From: Acidimicrobiales bacterium
Lineage (GTDB): Bacteria > Actinomycetota > Acidimicrobiia > Acidimicrobiales > JANYDT01
Assembly (NCBI GenBank): GCA_025358985.1
Contig: JANYHQ010000214.1
Coordinates: forward strand, 1-5,973
Direction: 5' to 3'
DNA: 5,973 nucleotides
Shown: positions 1-5,973 of the stretch, piece by piece
Layout: each line of letters opens with the position of its first letter
Position numbering within the stretch: the stretch's first letter is position 1
Notes under the pieces: generated by a model
What the model saw: the letters and a program-made list of their open reading frames with translations, nothing else
Told to the model about the DNA's origin: nothing
Database searches by the model: none
Made by a program: the position numbers and the translations under genes

Positions 1-48
1 GTAGGCCGGGCGAGCACCGAAGCGCAGCGGCGGCGCACAGCCCCAATG
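1..48. other. Flank downstream of the permease gene
   Basis: These 48 bases follow the permease stop codon on the minus strand. I see no hairpin followed by a T-run, so there is no obvious terminator. On the minus strand a GTG at 38-36 opens a frame rich in Arg codons that runs off the left edge, and a TTG at 44-42 opens another frame. Either could begin a further leftward gene, but a dozen codons are not enough to decide. Confidence 0.3.
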
Positions 49-2895
49 TCACGGCCGCAGAGTCCGGCGCGCGGGCCTAGTCCCACCCCGTTGTCGGGCC
101 CCTCGTGTGGTCCACATCACCACAACGGCGGCGGTCAGCACTATCAGGGCCGACCCGCTCACGACGTCGCCCAACGCCCGTTGCCAAGTGCCCCACTGGG
201 CCCCCGCCGCCTTGGTCACCAGCTGCGCGTGGATGCCGCCCAGCAAAAAGCCACACACCACACCCGTGCCGGTCAAGCCAAGCAGCTCCCTACGTACGGC
301 GCCCACCATCGCCCGGTGGGCGCCAACTGAGCGCAAGGACTGCAGTTCTTCCATCCGCCTCCACGCCCTACGCAAGGCCGTGACGGCCACCCCCAGCGTA
401 CCCAGTATCCACATCCCGCCAACGATGTGGCCCCCTGCATCGTGGATGTGTCGGGCAGTTGACCAGCGCGCCGCACCTGCTGCCTCCGCGGCGGTCGTCA
501 CCACGACGGATCGGCCCCCCAAGGCCTGTCGTATGGCTACCGCCACTTGCTTGGTGTGGGGTGGTTGCAACACGAACCGGACCGGCACCCGACCGCCTGC
601 CGCGAGGTCGGTGAGCGTGGCCCTGTTCGTCCATACGGTGGAAGCAGCCACCGATCCATCCACTACGCCGGCCATCACGACGGGGAGCAGACGGCCAGTG
701 GTGCGATCGCGCAGTGTCACGATGTCACCGACCTTCTTGCCGGTGAGTTCAGGAGAGGCCAACAGGTCCGACGAGACCACGGCGCTCCCAGGATTCGACA
801 GCACATCCACCCACGGCTTTCCGGACATCAGCATCGGTGCCTGGGAAATCCAATCCGGTGTTGCGCCGATCAGGGTGACTCCCGTGAATGGCGGACCAAG
901 GTCCACAGGCAGCACACCAAGTTCGGCAACGGCCACGTTGTCCTTCAGAACATCCGATATGTCATGTACACCTATGGAGTTGTCGGGCGACTCGACGGTG
1001 ATGGTGCGTGAGTTGCCCAAGGACAACGGCGATCGAGCCCGCACCAGTGCGCCGCTGGTGCCTCCGGCCACCACCACAATCACGGCCACCATCAAGCCAA
1101 CTGCGCCTATGTCGGCCTTTTCGAACGGACCGAAGCTCAGTCGAGTCATGAGTCCCGCACTCGCCCAACGAGCACCCCACGCGTCAGCGACTGACAACAC
1201 GGCCACGACGGTGCCGGCCAGGGATACCGCTAAACCAATCACGCCCACCGGTACCGACGACGCAAAGGGGCCAAAAGCCCCAGCGCTCGCCCATCCCAGC
1301 GGTACCAATGCAGCCATCACCGAACGTCGGGAGAACAGCCACGATATGGCCACCACGGCTGTCGTCACAGCCACCAACAGGATCGCCGAATCGTGGGTCC
1401 GCCACGCCATGATCGCCAACACCAGCGCCGCTGCTCCCATCAGCACCGGGATCCTTCGGTGTCCAAGGACGGGAGTATGAGACCACACCATGGTGAGCGC
1501 CCCGCCCACCAAGGTGGTCACCACACCCATCGCTCCGATCGAGAACGTAAGCGCGCTGAACACATGGGTGATTGTCGCCGGACCAATGACCCATCCAAGC
1601 ACGGCCCCCATTACGGCACCAGCTACCAACGCCAGCAAACCATCGAGCCAGATGGACATCGAAATGACGGCGGCACCGGCCGATCCACTGAGCCCTGCGG
1701 TGCGTAGTGTGCCTGCCTCTTTCCGGCGAACGGCCACCGAAAGGGCCACCGTCAAGGACACCAGCGACCCACCGGTGAGGACTGCCAACCACGACTCCAG
1801 GCGGAGGTTCGCCGCCACGCGATTCACCCGAGCGGACTCGGCGCGGTAGAGCATGGCCTTCACCGGTTGCACCACCACTCGGTCCAGTCCTGTAGCCACC
1901 GGTTCGTCACCGAACACCAACTCGGTGCCACCTTGGGCATCGGTAGCAGCCAGCGACTGACGCACACCCTCGGTGAGCCGAGCGCTGAGGGCCCGTGAAT
2001 CAACCACCCCACCAGCATTCGACAGTGCAAAGCCCGTATCCACCGGGGCCGTCCAACCACTGGCCACCAACCGGTTCAACGTGCCCGGCCCCACGATGAT
2101 GTTGGGGACGATGGCGCCGTCCGGTGTGCCCAAGCCAGCAATGCCCACGCGCTTGACGACACCATCGACGATGAATCCGAACGGCGAGGGAAGCACTGAT
2201 CCGGTCCGAAACTTCATCACGGCGGCCAGGTCACGGGTGATCACGGCGTGGCCGGGCGCAATGGTCGCGCCGCCGAAGCCGGTGTCAGAGCGAACGCCTC
2301 CAAAGTGCATGGCCCGTTCCGTATCGAGTTCCAAGAGTTGCACCGCCACAGCATCGGTGGCGGGGCGCGTCAATGTCCCCGATGTGCGAGCAATGGTGAG
2401 CGGGTCAGCGTCGATGAGGAGACGCAAATCGGACTTCGACAACGCCTCCATCACTGCGTTGCCCGCCGAGGTGAACGACACCGAGGGCGGGACTTCGACC
2501 AACTCGTCGATGGGGCCGAGTTGCGCCCGCACCCGAGTGTCGACCCCCGCCGTTCCTACCGAACCAAACGTCAAGCCAAGTGCCACGATGGCGGCGCCGA
2601 TGCCTGTAGTCAACCCCATTGCGGTGGAGTCCAAAGAAACACCGCGGACACCGCGGACTCCGCGAACTCCACGGAACCCACGGACGGCAAACCGACATAG
2701 GTGCGGACGCAGTAACGCCACGGCCAAAAACGGCACGGCGGAACCAATGAGCAGCATGAGTCCGCCGGTCCAGCGGCCCCGGGTCACGAGGCCCAGAAAC
2801 ACCAACAGCACGGCCAGGTCACCCACCAAGAGAATCAGCAGGCTGTGAAAGAACGAGACCGGCTCGGTCGCATCGGATGGGCCGGGAACGCTCAT
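49..2895 (-). CDS. Large two-domain FtsX-like ABC transporter permease
   Basis: Encodes 948 residues. It is an integral membrane permease of the MacB/LolC/FtsX type (type VII ABC superfamily), whose members usually move lipids or peptides or transmit mechanical signals across the membrane. Hydrophobic segments lie near 14-36, 42-63 and 94-112. A large, probably extracytoplasmic domain covers about 115-365. The first FtsX-like core is near 368-470, with the family pattern of a charged RRKEAGTLRTAGL loop before a Gly-rich helix. More membrane segments lie at about 482-571 and 597-620, a second extracytoplasmic domain at about 620-820, and a second FtsX core at 823-930 (RRMEELQSLRSVG loop). The ATG at 2895 is chosen because it overlaps the stop of the ATPase-like gene as ATGA. 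The same frame is open upstream to 3018, but that part is only a shadow of the upstream gene. No Shine-Dalgarno is visible, as expected for coupling. Two membrane segments before the usual first one are atypical. The substrate is unknown. Confidence 0.9.
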   Translation of the reverse strand: MSVPGPSDATEPVSFFHSLLILLVGDLAVLLVFLGLVTRGRWTGGLMLLIGSAVPFLAVALLRPHLCRFAVRGFRGVRGVRGVRGVSLDSTAMGLTTGIGAAIVALGLTFGSVGTAGVDTRVRAQLGPIDELVEVPPSVSFTSAGNAVMEALSKSDLRLLIDADPLTIARTSGTLTRPATDAVAVQLLELDTERAMHFGGVRSDTGFGGATIAPGHAVITRDLAAVMKFRTGSVLPSPFGFIVDGVVKRVGIAGLGTPDGAIVPNIIVGPGTLNRLVASGWTAPVDTGFALSNAGGVVDSRALSARLTEGVRQSLAATDAQGGTELVFGDEPVATGLDRVVVQPVKAMLYRAESARVNRVAANLRLESWLAVLTGGSLVSLTVALSVAVRRKEAGTLRTAGLSGSAGAAVISMSIWLDGLLALVAGAVMGAVLGWVIGPATITHVFSALTFSIGAMGVVTTLVGGALTMVWSHTPVLGHRRIPVLMGAAALVLAIMAWRTHDSAILLVAVTTAVVAISWLFSRRSVMAALVPLGWASAGAFGPFASSVPVGVIGLAVSLAGTVVAVLSVADAWGARWASAGLMTRLSFGPFEKADIGAVGLMVAVIVVVAGGTSGALVRARSPLSLGNSRTITVESPDNSIGVHDISDVLKDNVAVAELGVLPVDLGPPFTGVTLIGATPDWISQAPMLMSGKPWVDVLSNPGSAVVSSDLLASPELTGKKVGDIVTLRDRTTGRLLPVVMAGVVDGSVAASTVWTNRATLTDLAAGGRVPVRFVLQPPHTKQVAVAIRQALGGRSVVVTTAAEAAGAARWSTARHIHDAGGHIVGGMWILGTLGVAVTALRRAWRRMEELQSLRSVGAHRAMVGAVRRELLGLTGTGVVCGFLLGGIHAQLVTKAAGAQWGTWQRALGDVVSGSALIVLTAAVVVMWTTRGARQRGGTRPARRTLRP
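2639..2683. repeat. Five-unit 9-bp tandem repeat inside the permease gene
   Basis: Five consecutive 9-base units are visible on the plus strand: ACACCGCGG, ACACCGCGG, ACTCCGCGA, ACTCCACGG, AACCCACGG. The first two are identical and the rest diverge gradually. Read on the minus strand they encode Arg-Gly-Phe followed by four Arg-Gly-Val triplets, at about residues 72-86 of the permease. This is a basic cytoplasmic loop between the second and third hydrophobic segments. The unit is a multiple of three, so slippage would change loop length without breaking the frame. Confidence 0.85.
2892..2895 (-). promoter_or_regulatory. ATGA stop/start overlap (translational coupling)
   Basis: On the minus strand the permease ATG (2895-2893) overlaps the TGA stop of the ATPase-like gene (2894-2892). 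The upstream 20 bases carry no purine-rich ribosome binding site. The permease is therefore probably translated by ribosomes finishing the upstream gene, which would keep the two products in proportion. The arrangement is seen directly; coupling is inferred. Confidence 0.8.
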
Positions 2896-4145
2896 GACGT
2901 GGGCGAGCGGAGGCGGCCCTCTTGCAATATGAACACCCGGGAGGCAACCGCCGTGATGCGACTGTCTCTGGTGGCCACGAGGATGGCCGACTGGCGGCAC
3001 TGCAGGTCGGTGAGACACGACACCAAGTGCTCAGTCTGCGTGTCGTCGAGGTGAGCGGTCGGTTGATCGAGCACCACCATCAGCGGATCGCCCACGAGCG
3101 CCCGAGCCAACACCACGCAGTGGCGGCTGCTGGTGGAGAGCTGATCAGGAGTAAATTCAGCATGGTCGCCCAGGTCAAAACGACCGAGCATCGCCATTGC
3201 CGCTGCTCGTGCCTCCTGGCGCCGCCAACCGGCACACAGCAAGGGGACTTCCACGTTCTCGGCGGCCGTGAATTGTTCGACCAGATCGTTCTCCTGACCC
3301 GCAAAGCCGATGGAGGCGCAACGATGCCGTGCCCGGTCACTGTCGCTTTCTTCGCTCCACCGTTGCCCGTCGACGATCACATCGCCCTCGTCCACATCGT
3401 CGAGTCCCGCCAGACAATTGAGCAGTGTCGAAGTTCCCGATCCGGCGGTTCCGGTGACCACCACACACTCGCCAGCGTGAACGCCCAGATCCAGACCATC
3501 GAGGACGGTGAGCGGTCCGTCGGGGCTTCTCAGACGCTTCACCACACCGGAGGCCAGCAACCGCACGCTCGGCGAAGCGTCATCCGGAACAACCGAGGTA
3601 GGACGAGCGGGTTCTGACTCTTGTGCTGGTTCCGGTGCTTGGGTCAACGGTGTCGGTGGCTCATCGGCCCACCAGCGGACCTTCGTGACTGGCTCCCAGT
3701 GCTCGGCAGTGTCGAGACCTCTCTGTGGCAGCGCTACGGGCACCTCGTCGACACGGTGGAAAAGTTCCACTTCGGCTGGCACTGGCTCGGGGTTCGGTTC
3801 ATCGGTGATTGGAGGAATCTCCGGCCACGGCTCCACGTCGCGCACCACGACGCCTGCCGCCGCCAAGACATCATCATCAGCATCGAGGACGGTATGGCCC
3901 ATCGCCAGCGCTTGGGCTCGTGACAGCGGCAACAGTGTGGGCGTGCCATCGACCAACACCAACACCACGTGGTCATCCGACAGACCAACGACGCTGTTCT
4001 GGTCCCCTGTGGCGGATGGGCCCAACCGCAGCCGGGCGGCGGGCGTGGGGCGGGGCCATTGGCGTACTGATGGGTCATCGCGCCAACTCACGTCATCACC
4101 CATCCCGTCCTTGTCGGCGGGCGGGATCCAATTGGGCCCGAGCAT
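2892..4145 (-). CDS. Degenerate ABC-transporter ATPase (probable pseudo-ATPase) with N-terminal extension
   Basis: Encodes 417 residues. About 195-414 form an ABC nucleotide-binding domain most like the LolD/MacB class that partners FtsX-type permeases. Landmarks are in order: Walker A region GTAGSGTST (232-240) followed by LLNCLAGLD, Q-loop with Gln284, signature region at 336-340, Walker B VVLDQPTAHLD (357-367), H-loop region ATRD (391-394). Nearly every catalytic residue is changed: the Walker A Lys is Thr238 (codon ACT), LSGGQ is LSTSS, the catalytic Glu is Gln361 (CAA) and the H-loop His is Arg393 (AGA). The frame is intact and the fold-type residues remain, so a binding or structural role fits better than ATP hydrolysis. 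The first 190 residues are not part of the family: a small hydrophobic patch (about 51-105), then an acidic, Pro-rich linker. LolD-type proteins are usually only about 220-230 residues. The ATG at 4145 has GAGG two bases upstream, closer than usual. It is coupled to the permease gene. Confidence 0.88.
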   Translation of the reverse strand: MLGPNWIPPADKDGMGDDVSWRDDPSVRQWPRPTPAARLRLGPSATGDQNSVVGLSDDHVVLVLVDGTPTLLPLSRAQALAMGHTVLDADDDVLAAAGVVVRDVEPWPEIPPITDEPNPEPVPAEVELFHRVDEVPVALPQRGLDTAEHWEPVTKVRWWADEPPTPLTQAPEPAQESEPARPTSVVPDDASPSVRLLASGVVKRLRSPDGPLTVLDGLDLGVHAGECVVVTGTAGSGTSTLLNCLAGLDDVDEGDVIVDGQRWSEESDSDRARHRCASIGFAGQENDLVEQFTAAENVEVPLLCAGWRRQEARAAAMAMLGRFDLGDHAEFTPDQLSTSSRHCVVLARALVGDPLMVVLDQPTAHLDDTQTEHLVSCLTDLQCRQSAILVATRDSRITAVASRVFILQEGRLRSPTS

Positions 4146-4217
4146 GGCCTCAGCATCGGCGTGTGGCGGTGGCGCCTTGAACGAACCGCGAGAGGTGACG
4201 AATTCCTCGTCACTGAA
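4146..4217 (-). other. 72-base spacer, open in the ABC gene frame but without a start codon
   Basis: The spacer between the Nudix stop and the ABC ATG is in the same frame as both genes. The 24 codons after the Nudix TGA are open and read FSDEEFVTSRGSFKAPPPHA then DAEA before the Met. The composition looks protein-like, but no ATG, GTG, TTG or CTG lies in frame. Either it is leader sequence or the true ABC start has been altered. No clear promoter is visible, so the ABC and permease genes probably rely on transcription from upstream of the Nudix gene. Confidence 0.4.
4195..4213. repeat. Perfect inverted repeat between the Nudix and ABC genes
   Basis: GTGACGA (4195-4201) and TCGTCAC (4207-4213) are perfect 7-base inverted copies around the 5-base spacer ATTCC. 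The element starts five bases beyond the Nudix stop on the minus strand. In the minus-strand RNA it forms a 7-bp stem with a GGAAU loop. No U-run follows, so it does not resemble a standard intrinsic terminator. It could be an operator, an RNA processing or stability hairpin, or chance. Confidence 0.6.
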
Positions 4218-5003
4218 TCATCGTTCACCAAAGGGATGGCCGGGGATCACCAGCGGAACGGCCCTCGGAGCGGCCGCGTCAATCAGGCTGGCCACCGTCG
4301 GAAAATGACCGATGGCCTCGAGGCTCTTGATGGTGGGCGTGATGAGATTGATGGTCCCGTCGCGGAATCGTTGCAATGCATCGGCGGCGCTCAGCCACAC
4401 GCTGGCGATGGTTTCGCGCTCATCGTGCAATGGCTCTTGTCCGTCCGGCGCCGCGCATACGAAGAACCTCGTATCAAAGCGTCGCGGAGAGCCTATGGGG
4501 GTAACCCAATGACTCCAGGAGAAAATCTGGTCAAGCCGGAGGTACAGCCCCTCCTCGGTCAACACATCGGCAAACAACCGTCGCCCTGAATGTACGTCGC
4601 CACGATGAACCACGAACCGCTGCGCCACTGCAGGCGGGCGGAGATCAACGAGGCGTCCTGCATCGTCGTGGGCCACCAGAAGTCCAGCCTCCTCGAAGGA
4701 TTCGCGTACCGCCGCCACCCAAAAGGCCAACCCGCCGGCGCCAACACTGAGGAGGCGGCTCAAAGCCATGTCATCGGCTCCCCGGCAGCGCTCGGCCATG
4801 GCGTCGCTGCCGTCATGAGGGTCCACCGCCCCACCCGGAAACACATGGGCACCGCCCACGAACGAGGCGGTGAGGCTACGCCGCAGCATCGCCACCTCCA
4901 CGCCAGTCGAGCCATCGCGCACCATCATCACCGTGGCCGCTGGTCGGACCGGCACCTGATATGGATCAAACTCGGCTGAACCCCGATCATCAGCAAGTGC
5001 CAC
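4218..5003 (-). CDS. Nudix hydrolase, NUDT19/RP2-like with a split Nudix box
   Basis: Encodes about 261 residues from GTG 5003, or 268 from GTG 5024. Nudix enzymes hydrolyse a nucleoside diphosphate linked to another group. NUDT7/NUDT19-type relatives act on CoA and acyl-CoA, so a CoA-derivative diphosphatase is a reasonable but unproven guess. In 268-residue numbering: RPAATVMMVRDG (27-38), HVFPGGAVDP (60-69) and the catalytic REUXEEXGU half as RESFEEAGL (107-115), all intact. The two halves of the Nudix box are about 28 residues further apart than in the standard box, an insertion known in the NUDT19 group. SHWVTP and RRFDTRFFV (171-189) are also group-like. It is probably soluble and cytoplasmic. 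GTG 5003 is preferred because a TACCAT -10 lies six bases upstream, giving a leaderless start; GTG 5024 is the first possible start after an in-frame TGA. Probably the first gene of the leftward unit; its link to the transporter-like genes is unclear. Confidence 0.87.
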   Translation of the reverse strand: MALADDRGSAEFDPYQVPVRPAATVMMVRDGSTGVEVAMLRRSLTASFVGGAHVFPGGAVDPHDGSDAMAERCRGADDMALSRLLSVGAGGLAFWVAAVRESFEEAGLLVAHDDAGRLVDLRPPAVAQRFVVHRGDVHSGRRLFADVLTEEGLYLRLDQIFSWSHWVTPIGSPRRFDTRFFVCAAPDGQEPLHDERETIASVWLSAADALQRFRDGTINLITPTIKSLEAIGHFPTVASLIDAAAPRAVPLVIPGHPFGER

Positions 5004-5011
5004 AGACCGAT

Positions 5012-5028
5012 GGTAGTTGGGCACTACC
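5012..5028. repeat. Inverted repeat GGTAGT-5-ACTACC in the divergent promoter region
   Basis: GGTAGT (5012-5017) and ACTACC (5023-5028) are perfect inverted copies around TGGGC. Each arm contains most of one of the two outward-facing -10 candidates (TACCAT on minus, TACCGT on plus). It may be an operator for one regulator controlling both units, or simply two similar -10 regions back to back. Confidence 0.5.
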
Positions 5029-5037
5029 GTTTGTCAC
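5025..5037 (+). promoter_or_regulatory. Candidate leaderless -10 for the protease-like gene
   Basis: TACCGT (5025-5030) fits TAnnnT and ends seven bases before ATG 5038, the spacing expected when the transcript begins at the A of the start codon. There is no Shine-Dalgarno upstream of the ATG. No convincing -35 is seen about 17 bases further upstream, where the sequence is near ACAGAC. The assignment rests on the -10 and spacing only. Confidence 0.4.
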
Positions 5038-5973
5038 ATGCCTGACGCCCCCACCGGCATCACGGGGCCTTTCGATGCAGTCGCGCCACCAGCGGCCGAC
5101 GGTGCCCGCCTCGACAGATCCACCCGTTCGGATGGCCGGGACACCAACGCGGACTTGATGGGTGATTGGGACGATGTCGTGCGCGGCTCGGGTCCCCCTC
5201 CAACCCGTACCGCGGCATCCAAATCGGTAAGTCGTCCGGCCACGCCTGGCGCATCTACGCCAAACGTCCCCACCGACACGAAACTGTCCCGTCGCCAGCA
5301 CAAAGCCGCCCGCAAGGCCACCACCCCGGCAACGGGATCACCCTCGGCGACTTCTGCTGTTACTGGGCCACCGCGTCCCGGTACGCCCGGAAAGAAACCC
5401 ATCAGCAGGCGCGCCCAACGCCGACTGCGCAAACGACTACGGCCGCCGTTCTGGCGGGGCCGGGTCATTCCCAAAACGGTTCTGGGCATCTCGTTCACCA
5501 TGCTTGTGGCCGGGTTGGCCATGGCATCAAGTGGTGCGGCGCTGTTCATGAACTACCGGTACCGTCAGGATCAGTCCGACGCGCTGGTCCGTAACTTTGA
5601 TGCCCGGACTCGCCAGGCCACTCGTGCGGTTCAGGCCGAGGGCACCAACGCCAGGGCCCAGGTTCAGCAGGAATTGGAGCCGTTGCGAAAGCTGGCGGCC
5701 ACCGCCGAAACACTCTCGGTGGTGCTCACCAAGGCGCAGCCGAGCACGTTCAGTGTCACCACATTTGACGTCAACGGTGCCCCTGTCGTGGGCACGGCGT
5801 TCGTGGTGGCCAGCGACGACCAGAAGTCGTTCCTTCTCACCTCCTATGCCGTGGTGCGGGCGGCGGCAACGCGACCCGGACCTGCGGTAACCGTCCGCAA
5901 GGGCGCCCAGGAGATGGACGCCAAGCTGTGGACGTGGCAGGAGGACCGGGACATGGCGCTGCTTATTGTGAAC
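5038..5973 (+). CDS. Membrane-anchored trypsin/HtrA-like protein, catalytic His position altered (partial, runs off the right edge)
   Basis: An open frame of 312 codons runs from ATG 5038 to the window edge with no stop. Residues 1-115 are Pro, Thr, Ser and Ala rich and look disordered. A strongly basic patch (119-142, including RRAQRRLRKRLR) precedes one membrane segment (about 148-171), giving an N-in, C-out topology. About 174-225 is charged and Gln/Ala rich, a likely coiled-coil stalk. From about 235 the sequence matches the start of a chymotrypsin-fold S1C (HtrA/DegP) domain: TFSVTTFDVNG, then GTAFVV, then FLLTSYAVV where the family has LTNNHVV, then DRDMALLIV where it has DLALLKV. The catalytic His is thus Ala271 (codon GCC, 5848-5850), while Asp305 is kept. 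The Ser region lies outside the window. It is likely a pseudoprotease or binding domain facing the cell exterior. ATG 5038 is preferred over ATG 5158 because codon bias is strong from 5038 and a -10 is well placed. It is transcribed divergently from the Nudix gene. Confidence 0.85.
   Translation, partial: MPDAPTGITGPFDAVAPPAADGARLDRSTRSDGRDTNADLMGDWDDVVRGSGPPPTRTAASKSVSRPATPGASTPNVPTDTKLSRRQHKAARKATTPATGSPSATSAVTGPPRPGTPGKKPISRRAQRRLRKRLRPPFWRGRVIPKTVLGISFTMLVAGLAMASSGAALFMNYRYRQDQSDALVRNFDARTRQATRAVQAEGTNARAQVQQELEPLRKLAATAETLSVVLTKAQPSTFSVTTFDVNGAPVVGTAFVVASDDQKSFLLTSYAVVRAAATRPGPAVTVRKGAQEMDAKLWTWQEDRDMALLIVN

Larger units (their letters stand above)
5003..5037 (-). promoter_or_regulatory. 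Candidate leaderless promoter for the leftward unit
   Basis: On the minus strand, GTGACA (5037-5032) matches the -35 consensus TTGACA at five of six bases. A 16-base spacer follows, then TACCAT (5015-5010), which fits the actinobacterial TAnnnT -10. Six bases later lies GTG 5003, so transcription could start on the start codon itself. There is no Shine-Dalgarno. The motifs are seen; the function is inferred. Confidence 0.45.

Noticed and set aside
1..38. Possible start of another leftward gene at GTG 38
   Set aside because: Only about twelve codons are visible, with competing frames and no decisive ribosome binding site.
107..1480. Long open frame on the plus strand (457 codons) opposite the permease gene
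   Set aside because: It is antisense to a well-supported membrane protein. Its product is Thr/Pro/Ala rich without any recognisable domain or membrane pattern, typical of a shadow frame in GC-rich DNA.
1973..2848. Plus-strand open frame of 291 codons
   Set aside because: Also antisense to the permease. It has a low-complexity Arg/Pro/Thr-rich product and no family motif.
2896..3018. Upstream extension of the permease start to 3018
   Set aside because: It would overlap the ABC gene by more than 120 bases, and the added residues look like a shadow frame. The ATGA overlap at 2895 is far more natural.
4195..4213. Hairpin as an intrinsic terminator after the Nudix gene
   Set aside because: No T-run follows on the minus strand, the stem is short, and the downstream genes show no clear promoter of their own.
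3508..4308. Plus-strand open frame of 266 codons opposite the ABC gene
   Set aside because: Its Ser/Gly/Thr-rich product has no family features, and it crosses the spacer and the end of the Nudix gene. The minus strand explains the region better.
5034..5549. Minus-strand open frame of 171 codons opposite the protease-like gene
   Set aside because: It overlaps a plus-strand frame with clear domain order and good codon bias, and its product has no recognisable features.

Overview
The window is GC-rich with strong G/C preference at third codon positions. The start codons include GTG, and two candidate promoters have the actinobacterial TAnnnT -10 form placed for leaderless transcripts. Together with the protein types, this suggests a high-GC actinobacterium, possibly of the Acidimicrobiia. 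That placement is inference from style, not from a marker gene.

Layout: three genes run leftward on the minus strand, in transcription order a Nudix hydrolase (about 5003 to 4218), an ABC-transporter ATPase-like protein with a long N-terminal extension (4145 to 2892), and a large two-domain FtsX-like permease (2895 to 49). The ATPase-like gene and the permease gene share an ATGA overlap, so they are very probably translationally coupled. A fourth gene starts at 5038 on the plus strand and runs off the right edge. It encodes a membrane-anchored, trypsin/HtrA-like protein with a long disordered basic cytoplasmic N-terminus, a single membrane segment and a coiled-coil stalk leading into the protease-like domain. 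The two divergent transcription units are separated by only a few dozen bases, which contain a perfect 6-bp inverted repeat and two overlapping outward-facing promoter candidates.

The most notable point is loss of catalytic residues in otherwise intact reading frames. The ABC protein has its fold landmarks, but the Walker A lysine is Thr, the LSGGQ signature is LSTSS, the Walker B glutamate is Gln and the H-loop histidine is Arg. It therefore looks like a catalytically dead ABC subunit still paired with its permease. In the divergent protease-like protein, the position of the catalytic histidine is Ala while the Asp position is kept. The Nudix enzyme, by contrast, keeps its catalytic box. The locus may thus encode an envelope complex that works by binding or signalling (FtsEX-like in principle) rather than by ATP-driven transport or proteolysis. 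That is a hypothesis.

No RNA genes, CRISPR arrays or insertion sequences were seen. There is one short in-gene tandem repeat (2639-2683) and one hairpin (4195-4213) between the Nudix and ABC genes.
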